A stretch of DNA of 43,591 bases. It comes from Caldithrix abyssi (lineage in GTDB: Bacteria; Calditrichota; Calditrichia; Calditrichales; Calditrichaceae). Below are positions 1 through 8,636 of this stretch, one piece after another (the stretch's first letter is position 1; the number at the start of each line of letters is the position of its first letter). The stretch is taken from assembly GCA_011369465.1 (NCBI GenBank), contig DRQG01000090.1, forward strand, positions 1 through 43,591, read 5' to 3'. Below the pieces are notes generated by a model that did no database searches, was not told the DNA's origin, and was given only the letters and a program-made list of their open reading frames with translations. Both the position numbers and the translations under genes were made by a program.

Positions 1-1542
1 AAGCAAGTCATCCTTGCCAAGCAGATTGCACTCAGTCTCAGAAAATATTTTGAAGATCAAATACGCAGCCTGAAGATATTAGCCGCTCTGTATGGAAAAG
101 GCAACCTTCACCGGTTAAACCTAAATGAACGATTGGATTATTTTCTTGACAGGAATATTTACGACGAGGAAATCCTGTTCATTAATTCGGGCTATAATGT
201 GGATTATCATTTGAGGCGCAGGGATATCCATACCAACCCTACTGAAGTTCCACCCGAATTAGTTGGTAAATCTTTCAAGTTTGAACAAATATCCGGGCAA
301 AAGACGGGGGTAACCATTCGCTTAGTCCGATCAAGAGATGTTAAAGACAGCAAGGTGCTTATTTCGGTGCCGGCCTTTGACAGGAATAATGATTACCGGG
401 GTTTAGTGATCGAGATAATTAACCTGAACAAAATCCTCAAAGAGATCATTACCCCTTTTATGGATACGTACGGAGCGCATGCTTTTCTGCTTTCTGACAG
501 CAGCGAAATTTTATACCATCCCTACCATCCGGAGCGTACGTTTAAGAAATTCAACAACCCGAGCAGGAGCTGTAAGAAATGCCATCAGGATTTTTTATTG
601 GAGAAACGGATGCTCAAACTGGAATCGGGGTGGGGAACAAAAGAAGATTATGGGGATAAAAAACTGCTGTCGTTTGCTAAAATTCAATTGGCCAATATCA
701 GCTGGATAACAGCGGTTAAAACCCCCTACGATGAGATTGCCCGAGCAAACCGGCGGCAATTTTGGATTTTCTTCTTCCTCAGCGCCTCGATGATGCTTTT
801 TGTGCTTCTGGGGAGTATGGCATTTTATAAAATAGCCAAAAAGCACATCGAATTGGAGAAGGAAAAACAGCTTCGTCATCAGGAACACCTTGCCTTTATA
901 GGCGAAATGTCCACAAGGATAGCTCATGAAATTAAGAATCCGTTGGCCAGCTTGCAAACAGGTATCCAGCTGGTGGAATCGACTCTGGAAATGGATGAAG
1001 AGACGCATGAATATTTTAAACGTCTCACCGGTGAAATTCACAGAGTGGATGAAATTGTTAAAGGATTGTTGGCGTATGCCCGTGACGAACAGATAAAGCG
1101 AATCAAGACCGACCTGACGGCCCTTGTGCAAAATGTAATTCGATTGATACAGCCAACCATAAAGGACAAATCGATCGAATGGAAACTCTCGATACCGTCA
1201 AGCAGAATAATGCTTATGGCAGACGAGCAAAAAATGGAACAGGTGTTATGGAATTTGATTATAAACGCAGTCCAGGCCGTCAAGGATTCGGGGCAGATTG
1301 AAATTATTTTACAGAAAGAGAAAAATAAAAAAATACATATAAAAATAATTGATAACGGTTGTGGTATATCCGGTAAGAATTTATCCAAAATTTTTCAGCC
1401 TTTTTTCAGTACACAGTCGCAGGGGACCGGTCTGGGTTTAGCCATCAGTAAAAAGATCATACAGGCACACGGAGGAAGAATCCGAGTTGAAAGCAAGGTC
1501 GGACACGGTACCTGTGTAGAAATTATTTTAACCGGGGTCTAA
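1..1542 (+). CDS. Sensor histidine kinase with CXXCH motif in its periplasmic sensor (5' end cut by window)
   Basis: The frame is open to base 1, so the gene begins outside the window and the apparent TTG start at 133 is not real. Counting base 1 as residue 1, 513 residues are visible. A Cache-like extracytoplasmic sensor carries C-K-K-C-H at about residues 191-195 (bases 571-585), a c-type haem attachment motif. One membrane helix follows at about 255-276. The kinase core has an H-box with the phospho-acceptor His near 310 (AHEIKNPL), an N-box (NLIINAVQA), a D-box (DNGCGISG) and a G2 box (GTGLGLAISKK). The response regulator gene starts one base after the stop, so the two are clearly cognate. 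Haem binding would suit a redox or gas sensor for the cytochrome genes downstream; that link is inference. The signal sensed is unknown. Confidence 0.9.
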   Translation, partial: KQVILAKQIALSLRKYFEDQIRSLKILAALYGKGNLHRLNLNERLDYFLDRNIYDEEILFINSGYNVDYHLRRRDIHTNPTEVPPELVGKSFKFEQISGQKTGVTIRLVRSRDVKDSKVLISVPAFDRNNDYRGLVIEIINLNKILKEIITPFMDTYGAHAFLLSDSSEILYHPYHPERTFKKFNNPSRSCKKCHQDFLLEKRMLKLESGWGTKEDYGDKKLLSFAKIQLANISWITAVKTPYDEIARANRRQFWIFFFLSASMMLFVLLGSMAFYKIAKKHIELEKEKQLRHQEHLAFIGEMSTRIAHEIKNPLASLQTGIQLVESTLEMDEETHEYFKRLTGEIHRVDEIVKGLLAYARDEQIKRIKTDLTALVQNVIRLIQPTIKDKSIEWKLSIPSSRIMLMADEQKMEQVLWNLIINAVQAVKDSGQIEIILQKEKNKKIHIKIIDNGCGISGKNLSKIFQPFFSTQSQGTGLGLAISKKIIQAHGGRIRVESKVGHGTCVEIILTGV

Positions 1543-1543
1543 T

Positions 1544-2920
1544 ATGCATCAACAAATATTACTGGTTGAAGATGAAGAAAATTTGTCCTATTTCATAAAA
1601 AAAAGCCTGGAAAAAGAGGACTATTCCGTTTCGATAGCCCACACCTTAAAGGCGGCCAGGCATCTTATTAAAACGGAATTTCCCGACCTGCTTTTGCTCG
1701 ATCTGAATCTGCCGGACGGGGACGGTTTGGAATTGTATTCCGAATTGAAGGAAAATGATTACGACATTCCCTGCGTGATCATCACTGCACACGGTTCCAT
1801 CCAGTCGGCAATTAGGGCTATGAAGTCGGGTGTGGATGATTATGTTGTTAAACCGTTCGACATGAATCAACTTTCTCTTCTGGTTAAAAACCTTATGCAA
1901 CGCTTCAAACTGAAAAATCAATTAAACTATTATCGGCACAAGGCTCAATGCGGAAAAGACCATCACTTTTTTGAAAGCACCGTTCCCGCCCTGCAAGAAG
2001 TACAGCATCTGGCGCGTAAAATAGCAAAAGTGCCGACCAGCACGGTGCTGATTGAAGGGCCTACGGGCAGCGGTAAAGAAATGTACGCTCGGTATATCCA
2101 CAATATTTCCGCCCAATCTTCGGCTTCGTTTATAGAAGTAAACTGTGCCTCTCTTTCCGAAACCTTATTAGAGAGCGAATTATTCGGGTACGAACCCGGA
2201 GCGTTTACCGATGCCAAAAAACGCAAAATCGGTTTGATCGAATTAGCTCATGGCGGGACGCTTTTTTTAGATGAGATCACGGAAATGTCCACACATCTGC
2301 AGGCCAAATTGCTGCGTTTTATCGATAATCTAACCTTTAAGCGGCTTGGGGGTGTGAGCAATATAAAAGTGCGGGTACGAATTATTGCGGCTACTAACCA
2401 GGATATTGAACAATTGGTTAAAGAACAAAAATTCAGGGAAGACCTCTTTTACCGTTTAAGCATGTTCCGCCTTTATATCCCCCCTCTCTCCGAAAGAAAA
2501 GAAGAACTCCTGCTCATCGCCCAATATTTAATCGATAAGATATCAAAACGATTAAATAAACGGGTGGAACTCTCCGAAGAATGTCATGATATTATACTCA
2601 ATTATCCATGGCCGGGCAATATGCGCGAGCTGCACAACGTTTTGGAAAGGGCGATCATTTTGATTAATGGAAACCTGATCACACCGGATCATCTTCCAAA
2701 AGATATCAAGTTGGCAGAGAGCAGCAATAACAATTTTGAAGCCGGTCTGCAAAATCTTGGAAACCGCTCCTTGCGCGAATATCTGGGTAGTATCGAGAAA
2801 GCGATACTGGAACAGGCCCTAAAAGCCGCCGGTGGTAACCAGATTAAAACATCCAAATTGCTAAAGGAACCCCGTCACATCATCCGTTATCTGGTAAAAA
2901 AACACCGCCTGGATAATTAA
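1544..2920 (+). CDS. NtrC-family sigma-54-dependent response regulator with variant GAFTDA loop
   Basis: This 458-residue protein has the standard three-part layout. The receiver domain (1-120) has phospho-acceptor Asp53 in LLLLDLNLPD and the conserved Lys in VVKPFD near 103. The AAA+ domain (about 145-375) has Walker A GPTGSGKE (172-179), Walker B TLFLDE and the FREDLFYRL segment. A Fis-type helix-turn-helix ends the protein. The sigma-54 contact loop, normally GAFTGA, reads GAFTDA at 219-224. The gene lies one base after the haem-motif kinase and is almost certainly its partner. As a family it activates sigma-54 promoters. I found no convincing -24/-12 site in the intergenic regions I scanned by eye, so its targets are unknown. 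Confidence 0.93.
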   Translation: MHQQILLVEDEENLSYFIKKSLEKEDYSVSIAHTLKAARHLIKTEFPDLLLLDLNLPDGDGLELYSELKENDYDIPCVIITAHGSIQSAIRAMKSGVDDYVVKPFDMNQLSLLVKNLMQRFKLKNQLNYYRHKAQCGKDHHFFESTVPALQEVQHLARKIAKVPTSTVLIEGPTGSGKEMYARYIHNISAQSSASFIEVNCASLSETLLESELFGYEPGAFTDAKKRKIGLIELAHGGTLFLDEITEMSTHLQAKLLRFIDNLTFKRLGGVSNIKVRVRIIAATNQDIEQLVKEQKFREDLFYRLSMFRLYIPPLSERKEELLLIAQYLIDKISKRLNKRVELSEECHDIILNYPWPGNMRELHNVLERAIILINGNLITPDHLPKDIKLAESSNNNFEAGLQNLGNRSLREYLGSIEKAILEQALKAAGGNQIKTSKLLKEPRHIIRYLVKKHRLDN

Positions 2921-2931
2921 CACCATATAAA

Positions 2932-2951
2932 TGTGGCTAATTTTATCCACA
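2932..2951. promoter_or_regulatory. Imperfect 20-bp palindrome, possible operator
   Basis: TGTGG and CCACA flank an AT-rich centre that is itself nearly symmetric (TAA..TTA). It lies 11 bases after the regulator stop codon and could be a protein binding site or a weak transcription stop. No T-run follows, so I favour a binding site. A second palindrome sharing GGCTAA lies about 90 bases downstream. Confidence 0.35.
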
Positions 2952-3023
2952 ACATAACTTGTTGTATTTTAATATGTTAGAAAAATACTATATCTTCGTT
3001 GCTGCTTGACATCCCCATAGAAT

Positions 3024-3037
3024 GGCTAAATTTAGCC
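3024..3037. promoter_or_regulatory. Perfect 14-bp palindrome GGCTAAATTTAGCC, possible operator
   Basis: This perfect palindrome shares GGCTAA with the site at 2932-2951. A TTGACA hexamer at 3006-3011 lies just upstream and a poor -10 match (TAAATT, 3027-3032, 15-base spacing) falls inside it. A promoter overlapped by an operator is possible. The next gene is the CheY-like receiver, 118 bases downstream. Confidence 0.35.
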
Positions 3038-3154
3038 TTCCACATCTGCTGGGGAAATTCTCAATCTTCTTTAAAAACAAATACTTAACCTACATATTCT
3101 ATTACCGGCACAATTGTTGGATATACCGGTTGGCAAGACAATGAAGGATAAACA

Positions 3155-3523
3155 ATGCGCATAATCATTGCAGATAATGAAATCTTTTTTGCTGAGAACG
3201 TTGCTCGTTATTTGCAATATGAATTTGACGCGGATGTAGAATATGTGGGATCGGCTTCGGAGGCTGAAGAGTCGGTCAACAAAACCCATTTTAATCTGAT
3301 AATTGGTGATTTGGATTTGCCGGATTCGAATGACGGTGTGTGGCTTTTGAAAATTGCGGCGGCGCATCCGGATTTAAACATAATGATTACTTCGGCCCGG
3401 GAAATTCCATCGAAGATTAAAAATAACAAACATATACGCTTGAGAGGTTATTTCGAAAAACCGTTCGATTTGCTCGAATTAAAAAAGAAAATATTACAAC
3501 TGATCGAAGCTCATACAATATGA
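3155..3523 (+). CDS. Stand-alone CheY-like receiver protein
   Basis: This 122-residue protein is a single receiver domain with no output domain. Visible residues are the acidic pocket (D7, E9 in IIADNE), phospho-acceptor Asp52 in IIGDLDLPD, the switch Thr79 in MITSAR and Lys102 in EKPFD. It probably acts by protein contact or as a phosphate relay or sink. It lies between the kinase/NtrC pair and the respiratory genes, so it may belong to the same circuit, but nothing in the sequence proves this. AGGATAAAC precedes the ATG. A 7-bp hairpin (GCTCATA/TATGAGC, 3509-3525) overlaps the stop codon without a clear T-run. Confidence 0.85.
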   Translation: MRIIIADNEIFFAENVARYLQYEFDADVEYVGSASEAEESVNKTHFNLIIGDLDLPDSNDGVWLLKIAAAHPDLNIMITSAREIPSKIKNNKHIRLRGYFEKPFDLLELKKKILQLIEAHTI

Positions 3524-3652
3524 GCCGGTAAGTTTAATATTCATAAATAGATTGCGGATTTTTAACGGTGTAAAATCCAAGACCAACGCACCTAACTCGT
3601 TTTTCTGTAAAATAGATTCCGTTCTATACATTTTTAATGAAATGGAGCAAAT

Positions 3653-5302
3653 ATGAACGATGCCTCAGAGGATTTTAGTGGTAACATTAGCCATTATCTC
3701 AAACAACTCGAACAGAGAATCCAGCGGATAGAGCAACATCTGGGCCTATCCGGGGAAATAGAGACGGAAGCGTTGGACGAACCTACTGCTTCTGAATCCC
3801 AACCTGTCGTGGAAGAAGATGCCCTGGAATATAGAATCGGGCAGTTTTGGATGGCGAAAATCGGGATTGTGGTTTTGGCTTTGGGGATTGTTTTTCTGCT
3901 GACTTTTCCGTATAAGGATGTAGCCCCTTTTCTTCCCAGTTTATTCGGTTACTTGATAGCCGGTGCAATTTTTGTGTTGGCGCGATATTTACATGATTCT
4001 TTTTCCTATATTTCACGGTATCTGGTGGGTGGAGGATTAGTTTTATTTTATTTCTCAACCTTGCGTTTGTATTTTTTTAGCGCCGAACCCCTCTTAAACA
4101 ACCTTACAATAGAAATTGCTCTGTTGCTGCTGGTTGTGGCCGTTAATCTGGTCGTTTCCTGGCGGCGTCAATCGGTTTATCTTACCGCTATCAGCTTAAC
4201 ACTGGGATATATTACCGTAATCCTCAGCAATCAGGCCATTTTTACTTTTTTAATGATTGCGATTCTCTCCACGTTAACAGTTTACCTGAAACTAAAATTT
4301 CGCTGGGACAATTTGATTTTTCTGGGTATCATATTAAGTTATTTTACTCATTTAAATTGGTTTATGAATAACCCGCTCCTGGGTAACGAATTACAACTAC
4401 TCTCATCGCCATCCTGGCATGCCTATTTTTTACTCCTGTATGCAGTAATATTTGCTGCTGGCAACTATTTCCGCGAAAAAGACAAACCGGAAGACGATTT
4501 ACTGATCGCCAATACGGTTTTGAATTGCCTGGGCTGCTTCGTCCTTTATTTCTTCATCACTTTGATTAAGATGAAAGCGGATTTACCGGTATATCATTTA
4601 ATTGCTTCTGTAGTGTTTGTTGCGGTAGCTATTGCGTTCTGGATTAAGGAGAGAAGTAAATATTCGACGTTTGCTTATTCTATTATTGGCTTTATAGCGC
4701 TTAGTGTGGCCATTATAGACGCCTTTGATATTCCGGATTTCTTTATTCTTCTCAGCTGGCAGAGTCTGCTGGTTATTTCCACCGCAATTTGGTTCCGCTC
4801 CAAAATAATTGTGGTGGCCAATTTCTATATATATCTGATTGTATTTATTGTTTACCTGCTTATGGCCGGCAAAGTGAGCACCATCAGTCTGAGTTTTGGT
4901 ATTGTTGCCCTGCTCAGTGCCCGTATTATGAACTGGCAGAAGGAGCGTTTAAACCTGAGAACAGAATTGATGCGCAATTCCTATCTCGCCTCGGCCTTTT
5001 TTATTTTCCCATATACGCTTTATCATCTTGTGCCTCGCGCTTATCTGGTACTCTCATGGGTTGGTGTGGCTTTGTTTTACTATCTGTTAAGCCTTTTGCT
5101 TAAGAATAAAAAATATCGCTGGATGGCGCTGAGTACCTTGTTATTAACCGTATTATACATATTTATTATCGGTATCATCAGTATGGAACCGGTTTACCGA
5201 ATCATTTCATTTCTGGTGCTGGGTGTTGCTTTACTGGTTATTTCCTGGCTATATGGTAAAACAAGGATGAAAAAAGGCCACGGAGAGGCCAATGAAATTT
5301 AA
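3653..5302 (+). CDS. DUF2339-type polytopic membrane protein
   Basis: This 549-residue protein starts with a soluble, acidic, partly coiled-coil segment (residues 1-62). A long succession of hydrophobic helices then fills the rest, beginning at IGIVVLALGIVFLLTFPY. This layout and the first-helix sequence match DUF2339, a membrane protein family of unknown function. An ATGGAGC ribosome site precedes the ATG. The end overlaps the start of the 8-haem cytochrome gene by 11 bases, which suggests translational coupling and links it to the respiratory locus. Its role there cannot be read from sequence; assembly, anchoring or transport are all possible. Confidence 0.75.
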   Translation: MNDASEDFSGNISHYLKQLEQRIQRIEQHLGLSGEIETEALDEPTASESQPVVEEDALEYRIGQFWMAKIGIVVLALGIVFLLTFPYKDVAPFLPSLFGYLIAGAIFVLARYLHDSFSYISRYLVGGGLVLFYFSTLRLYFFSAEPLLNNLTIEIALLLLVVAVNLVVSWRRQSVYLTAISLTLGYITVILSNQAIFTFLMIAILSTLTVYLKLKFRWDNLIFLGIILSYFTHLNWFMNNPLLGNELQLLSSPSWHAYFLLLYAVIFAAGNYFREKDKPEDDLLIANTVLNCLGCFVLYFFITLIKMKADLPVYHLIASVVFVAVAIAFWIKERSKYSTFAYSIIGFIALSVAIIDAFDIPDFFILLSWQSLLVISTAIWFRSKIIVVANFYIYLIVFIVYLLMAGKVSTISLSFGIVALLSARIMNWQKERLNLRTELMRNSYLASAFFIFPYTLYHLVPRAYLVLSWVGVALFYYLLSLLLKNKKYRWMALSTLLLTVLYIFIIGIISMEPVYRIISFLVLGVALLVISWLYGKTRMKKGHGEANEI

Positions 5303-6125
5303 GTTCAATCCGGATGATCTGAAATCGTTGGTTAAAAAATCTTTTTCATCGGATAACATAAATAAGAGACGGCAATCTATGAAATTTTTTTGGAAAAATC
5401 TTCCGGAACAGATAAGAAGACTTTCTGTTGTAGCGGTAATATTGTTCGCCCTGCCATTGGTTGTGAGGCAGCTTCTAATTCCGACGGATTTCGGTAAATA
5501 CGGACATTACCGCGCCTCGGCCCTGGATGAAATTGTTTCGCAGGAAATTCATTACGCTGGCCGGGAATTGTGTAATGAGTGTCATGATGATGTGGTTGAA
5601 GTAAAATACAACGGATACCATAAAACCCTAACCTGCGAGGTCTGTCATGGGCCCGCCTTTGCTCATACGGAGGACGACGCTATCGAGCTGGAAGCGCCGC
5701 GTAAGAGGTCGTATTGCCCTACCTGCCACGAATATCTTCCTTCCCGGCCTTCCGGCTTTCCACAGATCATTTCGGCAAGGCATAATTCAAGAAAGGCTTG
5801 TATAAAATGTCACGATCCTCATGACCCGAAGCCGCCCGAAACGCCCAGGGAGTGCAAAGCCTGTCATGCGGAAATAAGTTATACCAAAGCGGTTTCGAAA
5901 CATGTGGATATTCCGTGTACGCGTTGTCACCAAACGCCGGAAGAACACAAAATCAGACCACGGGAAGTCCTGCCGTCCAAACCGCACAACCGTGAATTTT
6001 GCGGCTCGTGTCATGCCTTGGATGCTGAGAGTTCTGAAGACATACCAAGAATTGACCTGTTCGAACATGAGAGAAGATACAATTGCTGGCAATGTCATTA
6101 TCCGCATTTACCGGAGGCAAATTGA
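5292..6125 (+). CDS. Membrane-anchored octahaem cytochrome c
   Basis: This 277-residue protein has a short cytoplasmic N-terminus, one membrane anchor at about 44-63 (VVAVILFALPLVVRQLL) and a periplasmic part with eight CXXCH motifs: CNECH (from 94), CEVCH, CPTCH, CIKCH, CKACH, CTRCH, CGSCH and CWQCH. It is expected to bind eight covalent haems and carry electrons in the periplasm. GGAG at 5282-5285 precedes the chosen ATG. The stop overlaps the next ATG (TGATG), so it is coupled to the FeS protein. The order cytochrome c, Tat-FeS protein, NrfD resembles the Hmc/Nhc cytochrome-rich complexes of sulfate reducers. The exact subfamily is not clear. Confidence 0.92.
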   Translation: MKFKFNPDDLKSLVKKSFSSDNINKRRQSMKFFWKNLPEQIRRLSVVAVILFALPLVVRQLLIPTDFGKYGHYRASALDEIVSQEIHYAGRELCNECHDDVVEVKYNGYHKTLTCEVCHGPAFAHTEDDAIELEAPRKRSYCPTCHEYLPSRPSGFPQIISARHNSRKACIKCHDPHDPKPPETPRECKACHAEISYTKAVSKHVDIPCTRCHQTPEEHKIRPREVLPSKPHNREFCGSCHALDAESSEDIPRIDLFEHERRYNCWQCHYPHLPEAN

Positions 6126-6931
6126 TGAAAAAATGGCAATCTGAAAATGCAAATGGAATGAAACGCAGAAAATTTATCAAAAACATCTTGTTTTCGCTGG
6201 CTGCACTTACGACGCCGGCGGTTTTATCCGCACAAGAGGCACTGAAGAAATTGCAGACCTGGATTATCGGTGAAGATTACAATCCCTTTGAGCATTACTG
6301 GGGCATGGGAATTGATATAAACAAATGTATCGGCTGCGGGAAGTGTGCCGATGCCTGTAAAAAAGAAAACGACGTTCCCAAAGCGCCTTTCTTTTTCAGA
6401 ACCTGGGTGGAACGCTACCGCATTTTTAAAAGCGGAAAAACCTTCGTCGATAGTCCTAACGGCGCCATTAACGGATTTCGCAAACCGTATTACGAGAGTG
6501 AGGATAAAGATAAGGTAATCAGAAGCTTTTTTGTCCCTAAAATTTGTAACCATTGCGATAATCCGCCGTGCGTTCAAGTCTGCCCGGTCGGTGCTACCTT
6601 TAAAACCCCGGACGGGGTGGTGCTGGTTGACGGAGATTACTGTATCGGCTGCCGTTACTGTATCCAGGCCTGCCCCTACGGCGCCCGTTTCCTGCACCCG
6701 GAAAAAAGAACCGCAGAGAAATGCACCTTCTGCTACCACCGCGTCGTAAAGGGGTTGGTGCCGGCTTGTGTAGAAATTTGCCCCACACAAACGCGTATCT
6801 TCGGTGAAATTAAGAAAAAAGCCAGCCCGCTAATGCGCTTTATGCGTAAACACAAAATAGGCGTGCTTAAACCCTCCCTTAATACCGAGCCAAAAGTTTA
6901 TTATGCCAATCTTGATATGGAGGTACGATAA
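6125..6931 (+). CDS. Tat-exported ferredoxin-like subunit with four [4Fe-4S] clusters (HybA/NrfC/HmcB type)
   Basis: I start at the ATG at 6125, which has GGAGG at 6113-6117 and overlaps the previous stop by one base; the frame is open further upstream but without support. The 268-residue protein opens with a Tat signal (MKRRKFIKN, then a hydrophobic run). Sixteen cysteines form four cluster motifs: CIGCGKCADAC (from 68), CNHCDNPPCVQVCP, CIGCRYCIQACP and CTFC...CVEICP. The protein should lie on the periplasmic side and pass electrons between the NrfD-type partner and the multihaem cytochrome. It lacks the C-terminal helix of E. coli HybA and is closer in layout to NrfC/PsrB. A Met at residue 12 is an alternative start. 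Confidence 0.92.
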   Translation: MKKWQSENANGMKRRKFIKNILFSLAALTTPAVLSAQEALKKLQTWIIGEDYNPFEHYWGMGIDINKCIGCGKCADACKKENDVPKAPFFFRTWVERYRIFKSGKTFVDSPNGAINGFRKPYYESEDKDKVIRSFFVPKICNHCDNPPCVQVCPVGATFKTPDGVVLVDGDYCIGCRYCIQACPYGARFLHPEKRTAEKCTFCYHRVVKGLVPACVEICPTQTRIFGEIKKKASPLMRFMRKHKIGVLKPSLNTEPKVYYANLDMEVR

Positions 6932-6933
6932 TC

Positions 6934-8163
6934 TTGGAAGAAATAATTCAACACTTAACACCATTGGTTAAAGAAATCAGCGGCTATATTTACCCTAACG
7001 AAATCGAAATGCACTGGAGCCTGCTTATCGTTTTATACCCCTACATAACGGGATTGGTGGCCGGCGCCTTTATTCTGGCATCGCTGGTAAAAGTTTTTAA
7101 CGTGAAAGAATTACAGCCGGTGTATCGTATTTCTCTTCTCACCGCCCTGGCTTTTATGTTGGTTGCTCCTCTGCCCTTGCAAGCCCATTTAGGCCATCCC
7201 GAAAAATCATTCGAAATATTTCTTACGCCCAATGTAACTTCGGCCATGGCCATGTTTGGTTTCGTGTATATGTGGTATTTGATGGCTGTGCTGCAACTGG
7301 AAATCTGGTTTGATTACCGCAAGGATCTTATTCTGTGGGCACGGCAGGAAAAGGGGATCAGAAAATGGATCCACCGTTTCACATCTTTCTTTTCTAACGA
7401 CATCTCGGAAAAGGCAATCGCCTTTGATGAAAAGGCGGAAAAAATTATTACCATTCTGGGCATCCCTTCGGCCTTTTTACTGCACGGCTATGTGGGATTT
7501 ATTTTCGGATCCGTTAAAGCCAACCCCTGGTGGTCCAGCGTGTTGATGCCTATTGTATTTCTCTTCTCAGCCATCGTTTCGGGGATCGCCCTGGTTTTGC
7601 TTATCTATATGATTGTAACTCCAATGCGTTCCAAACAGGTGGACATGAATTGCCTGGACAAGCTGGCCAGTTTTCTGTTTTATGCCATGATCGTGGACTT
7701 TTCATTGGAAATTCTCGATTTCATCCACCGCATTTATGAATCGGAGGAATCCATCCATATTCTTTCCGAACTGGTATCCGGCAAACTGTTTATCAGTCTG
7801 GTTGTAGTGCAGCTGCTTATCGGTATGATTATTCCGCTTGGGGCCATAGCGGTGACAAAGGCGTTTAAAGCCCCGGCAGAGCTGAAAAAGTTAATCTATT
7901 TTACTTCGGCTATTCTGGTACAGGTTGGTATTTTTTCCACCAGATGGAATGTAGTGGTGGGCGGCCAGCTTTTTTCGAAAAGTTTTAGAGGATTGACCGC
8001 TTACAAAATGACCTTTTTGGGATTGGAAGGGCTGCTTGTGGCCATTGCTATTCTCGTTTTGCCTTTAATCATCCTTTATGTTCTGTTCAAATTACTGCCG
8101 CCCTGGGAAGAAGCACGTATGAAAATACCCGTAATACAGGAAAATATAAATGAAAATAACTAG
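6934..8163 (+). CDS. NrfD/HybB/PsrC-family quinone-reactive membrane subunit
   Basis: This 409-residue polytopic membrane protein fits the NrfD/HybB family, which contacts the quinone pool without binding haem. It starts with TTG, supported by a strong GGAGGT at 6919-6924 at good spacing; no ATG is better placed. Helices include LYPYITGLVAGAFILASLV and VSGIALVLLIYMIV. The PLPLQAHLGHPEKSFEIF loop, with His-Leu-Gly-His-Pro, is typical of the family. It lies directly after the 16Fe protein, its usual partner. Together with the octahaem cytochrome they could form a cytochrome c-quinone oxidoreductase module. Quinone reduction and quinol oxidation are both possible. Confidence 0.92.
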   Translation: MEEIIQHLTPLVKEISGYIYPNEIEMHWSLLIVLYPYITGLVAGAFILASLVKVFNVKELQPVYRISLLTALAFMLVAPLPLQAHLGHPEKSFEIFLTPNVTSAMAMFGFVYMWYLMAVLQLEIWFDYRKDLILWARQEKGIRKWIHRFTSFFSNDISEKAIAFDEKAEKIITILGIPSAFLLHGYVGFIFGSVKANPWWSSVLMPIVFLFSAIVSGIALVLLIYMIVTPMRSKQVDMNCLDKLASFLFYAMIVDFSLEILDFIHRIYESEESIHILSELVSGKLFISLVVVQLLIGMIIPLGAIAVTKAFKAPAELKKLIYFTSAILVQVGIFSTRWNVVVGGQLFSKSFRGLTAYKMTFLGLEGLLVAIAILVLPLIILYVLFKLLPPWEEARMKIPVIQENINENN

Positions 8164-8193
8164 TATAATCAGCTAATTAATTTGGAGAACCGA

Positions 8194-8634
8194 ATGTCTA
8201 CAAGTCGTCGAAAATTTATTAATCTATTGCTTGGAGGCGGTCTATTAGGATGGCTTGGAAGTATTTTCTATCCCGTATTTTCTTATCTCAAACCACCGCC
8301 TGTTCCCGAAGCCAACGTGAATTCGGTAAAGGCGGGACCCGTTGCGGACTTTCCTAAAAATAGCGGTAAAATTATCAAGTTCGGTAGAAAGCCCGTAATC
8401 CTCATAAAGATGGATACAGGAGAATTACGCGCTTTTTCGGCCACATGCACCCATTTGGATTGTATTGTTCAGTACCGGGACGATTCCAAACAAATATGGT
8501 GCGCCTGCCACAACGGTATCTATGATCTGAGAGGGCGGAATGTTTCCGGTCCTCCGCCCAGGCCTCTGGATGAATTCGCTGTGAACATCGTCAACGATGA
8601 AATAATAGTATCAAAAATGAAAGAGATTGGTTAA
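8194..8634 (+). CDS. Rieske [2Fe-2S] protein of a bc/b6f-type complex, Tat-exported
   Basis: I place the start at ATG 8194, six bases after GGAG; this puts MSTSRRKFIN at the N-terminus, a Tat signal, followed by a membrane anchor. The 146-residue protein has both Rieske boxes: CTHLDC (Cys85, His87, Cys90) and CACHNG (Cys103, Cys105, His106). The cluster ligands would be Cys85, His87, Cys103 and His106, with a Cys90-Cys105 disulfide. It lies 31 bases after the NrfD gene and two bases before cytochrome b. It should accept electrons from quinol at the Qo site of that cytochrome b. Confidence 0.95.
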   Translation: MSTSRRKFINLLLGGGLLGWLGSIFYPVFSYLKPPPVPEANVNSVKAGPVADFPKNSGKIIKFGRKPVILIKMDTGELRAFSATCTHLDCIVQYRDDSKQIWCACHNGIYDLRGRNVSGPPPRPLDEFAVNIVNDEIIVSKMKEIG

Positions 8635-8636
8635 TT

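Noticed and set aside
133-135. TTG at 133 as start of the first kinase
   Set aside because: The same frame is open to base 1 with protein-like composition, so the gene continues past the left edge.
571-585. Zinc ribbon or simple metal site instead of haem in the kinase
   Set aside because: Only one CXXCH pair is visible and there is no second Cys/His pair close by. The haem motif is the better reading, but proof is lacking.
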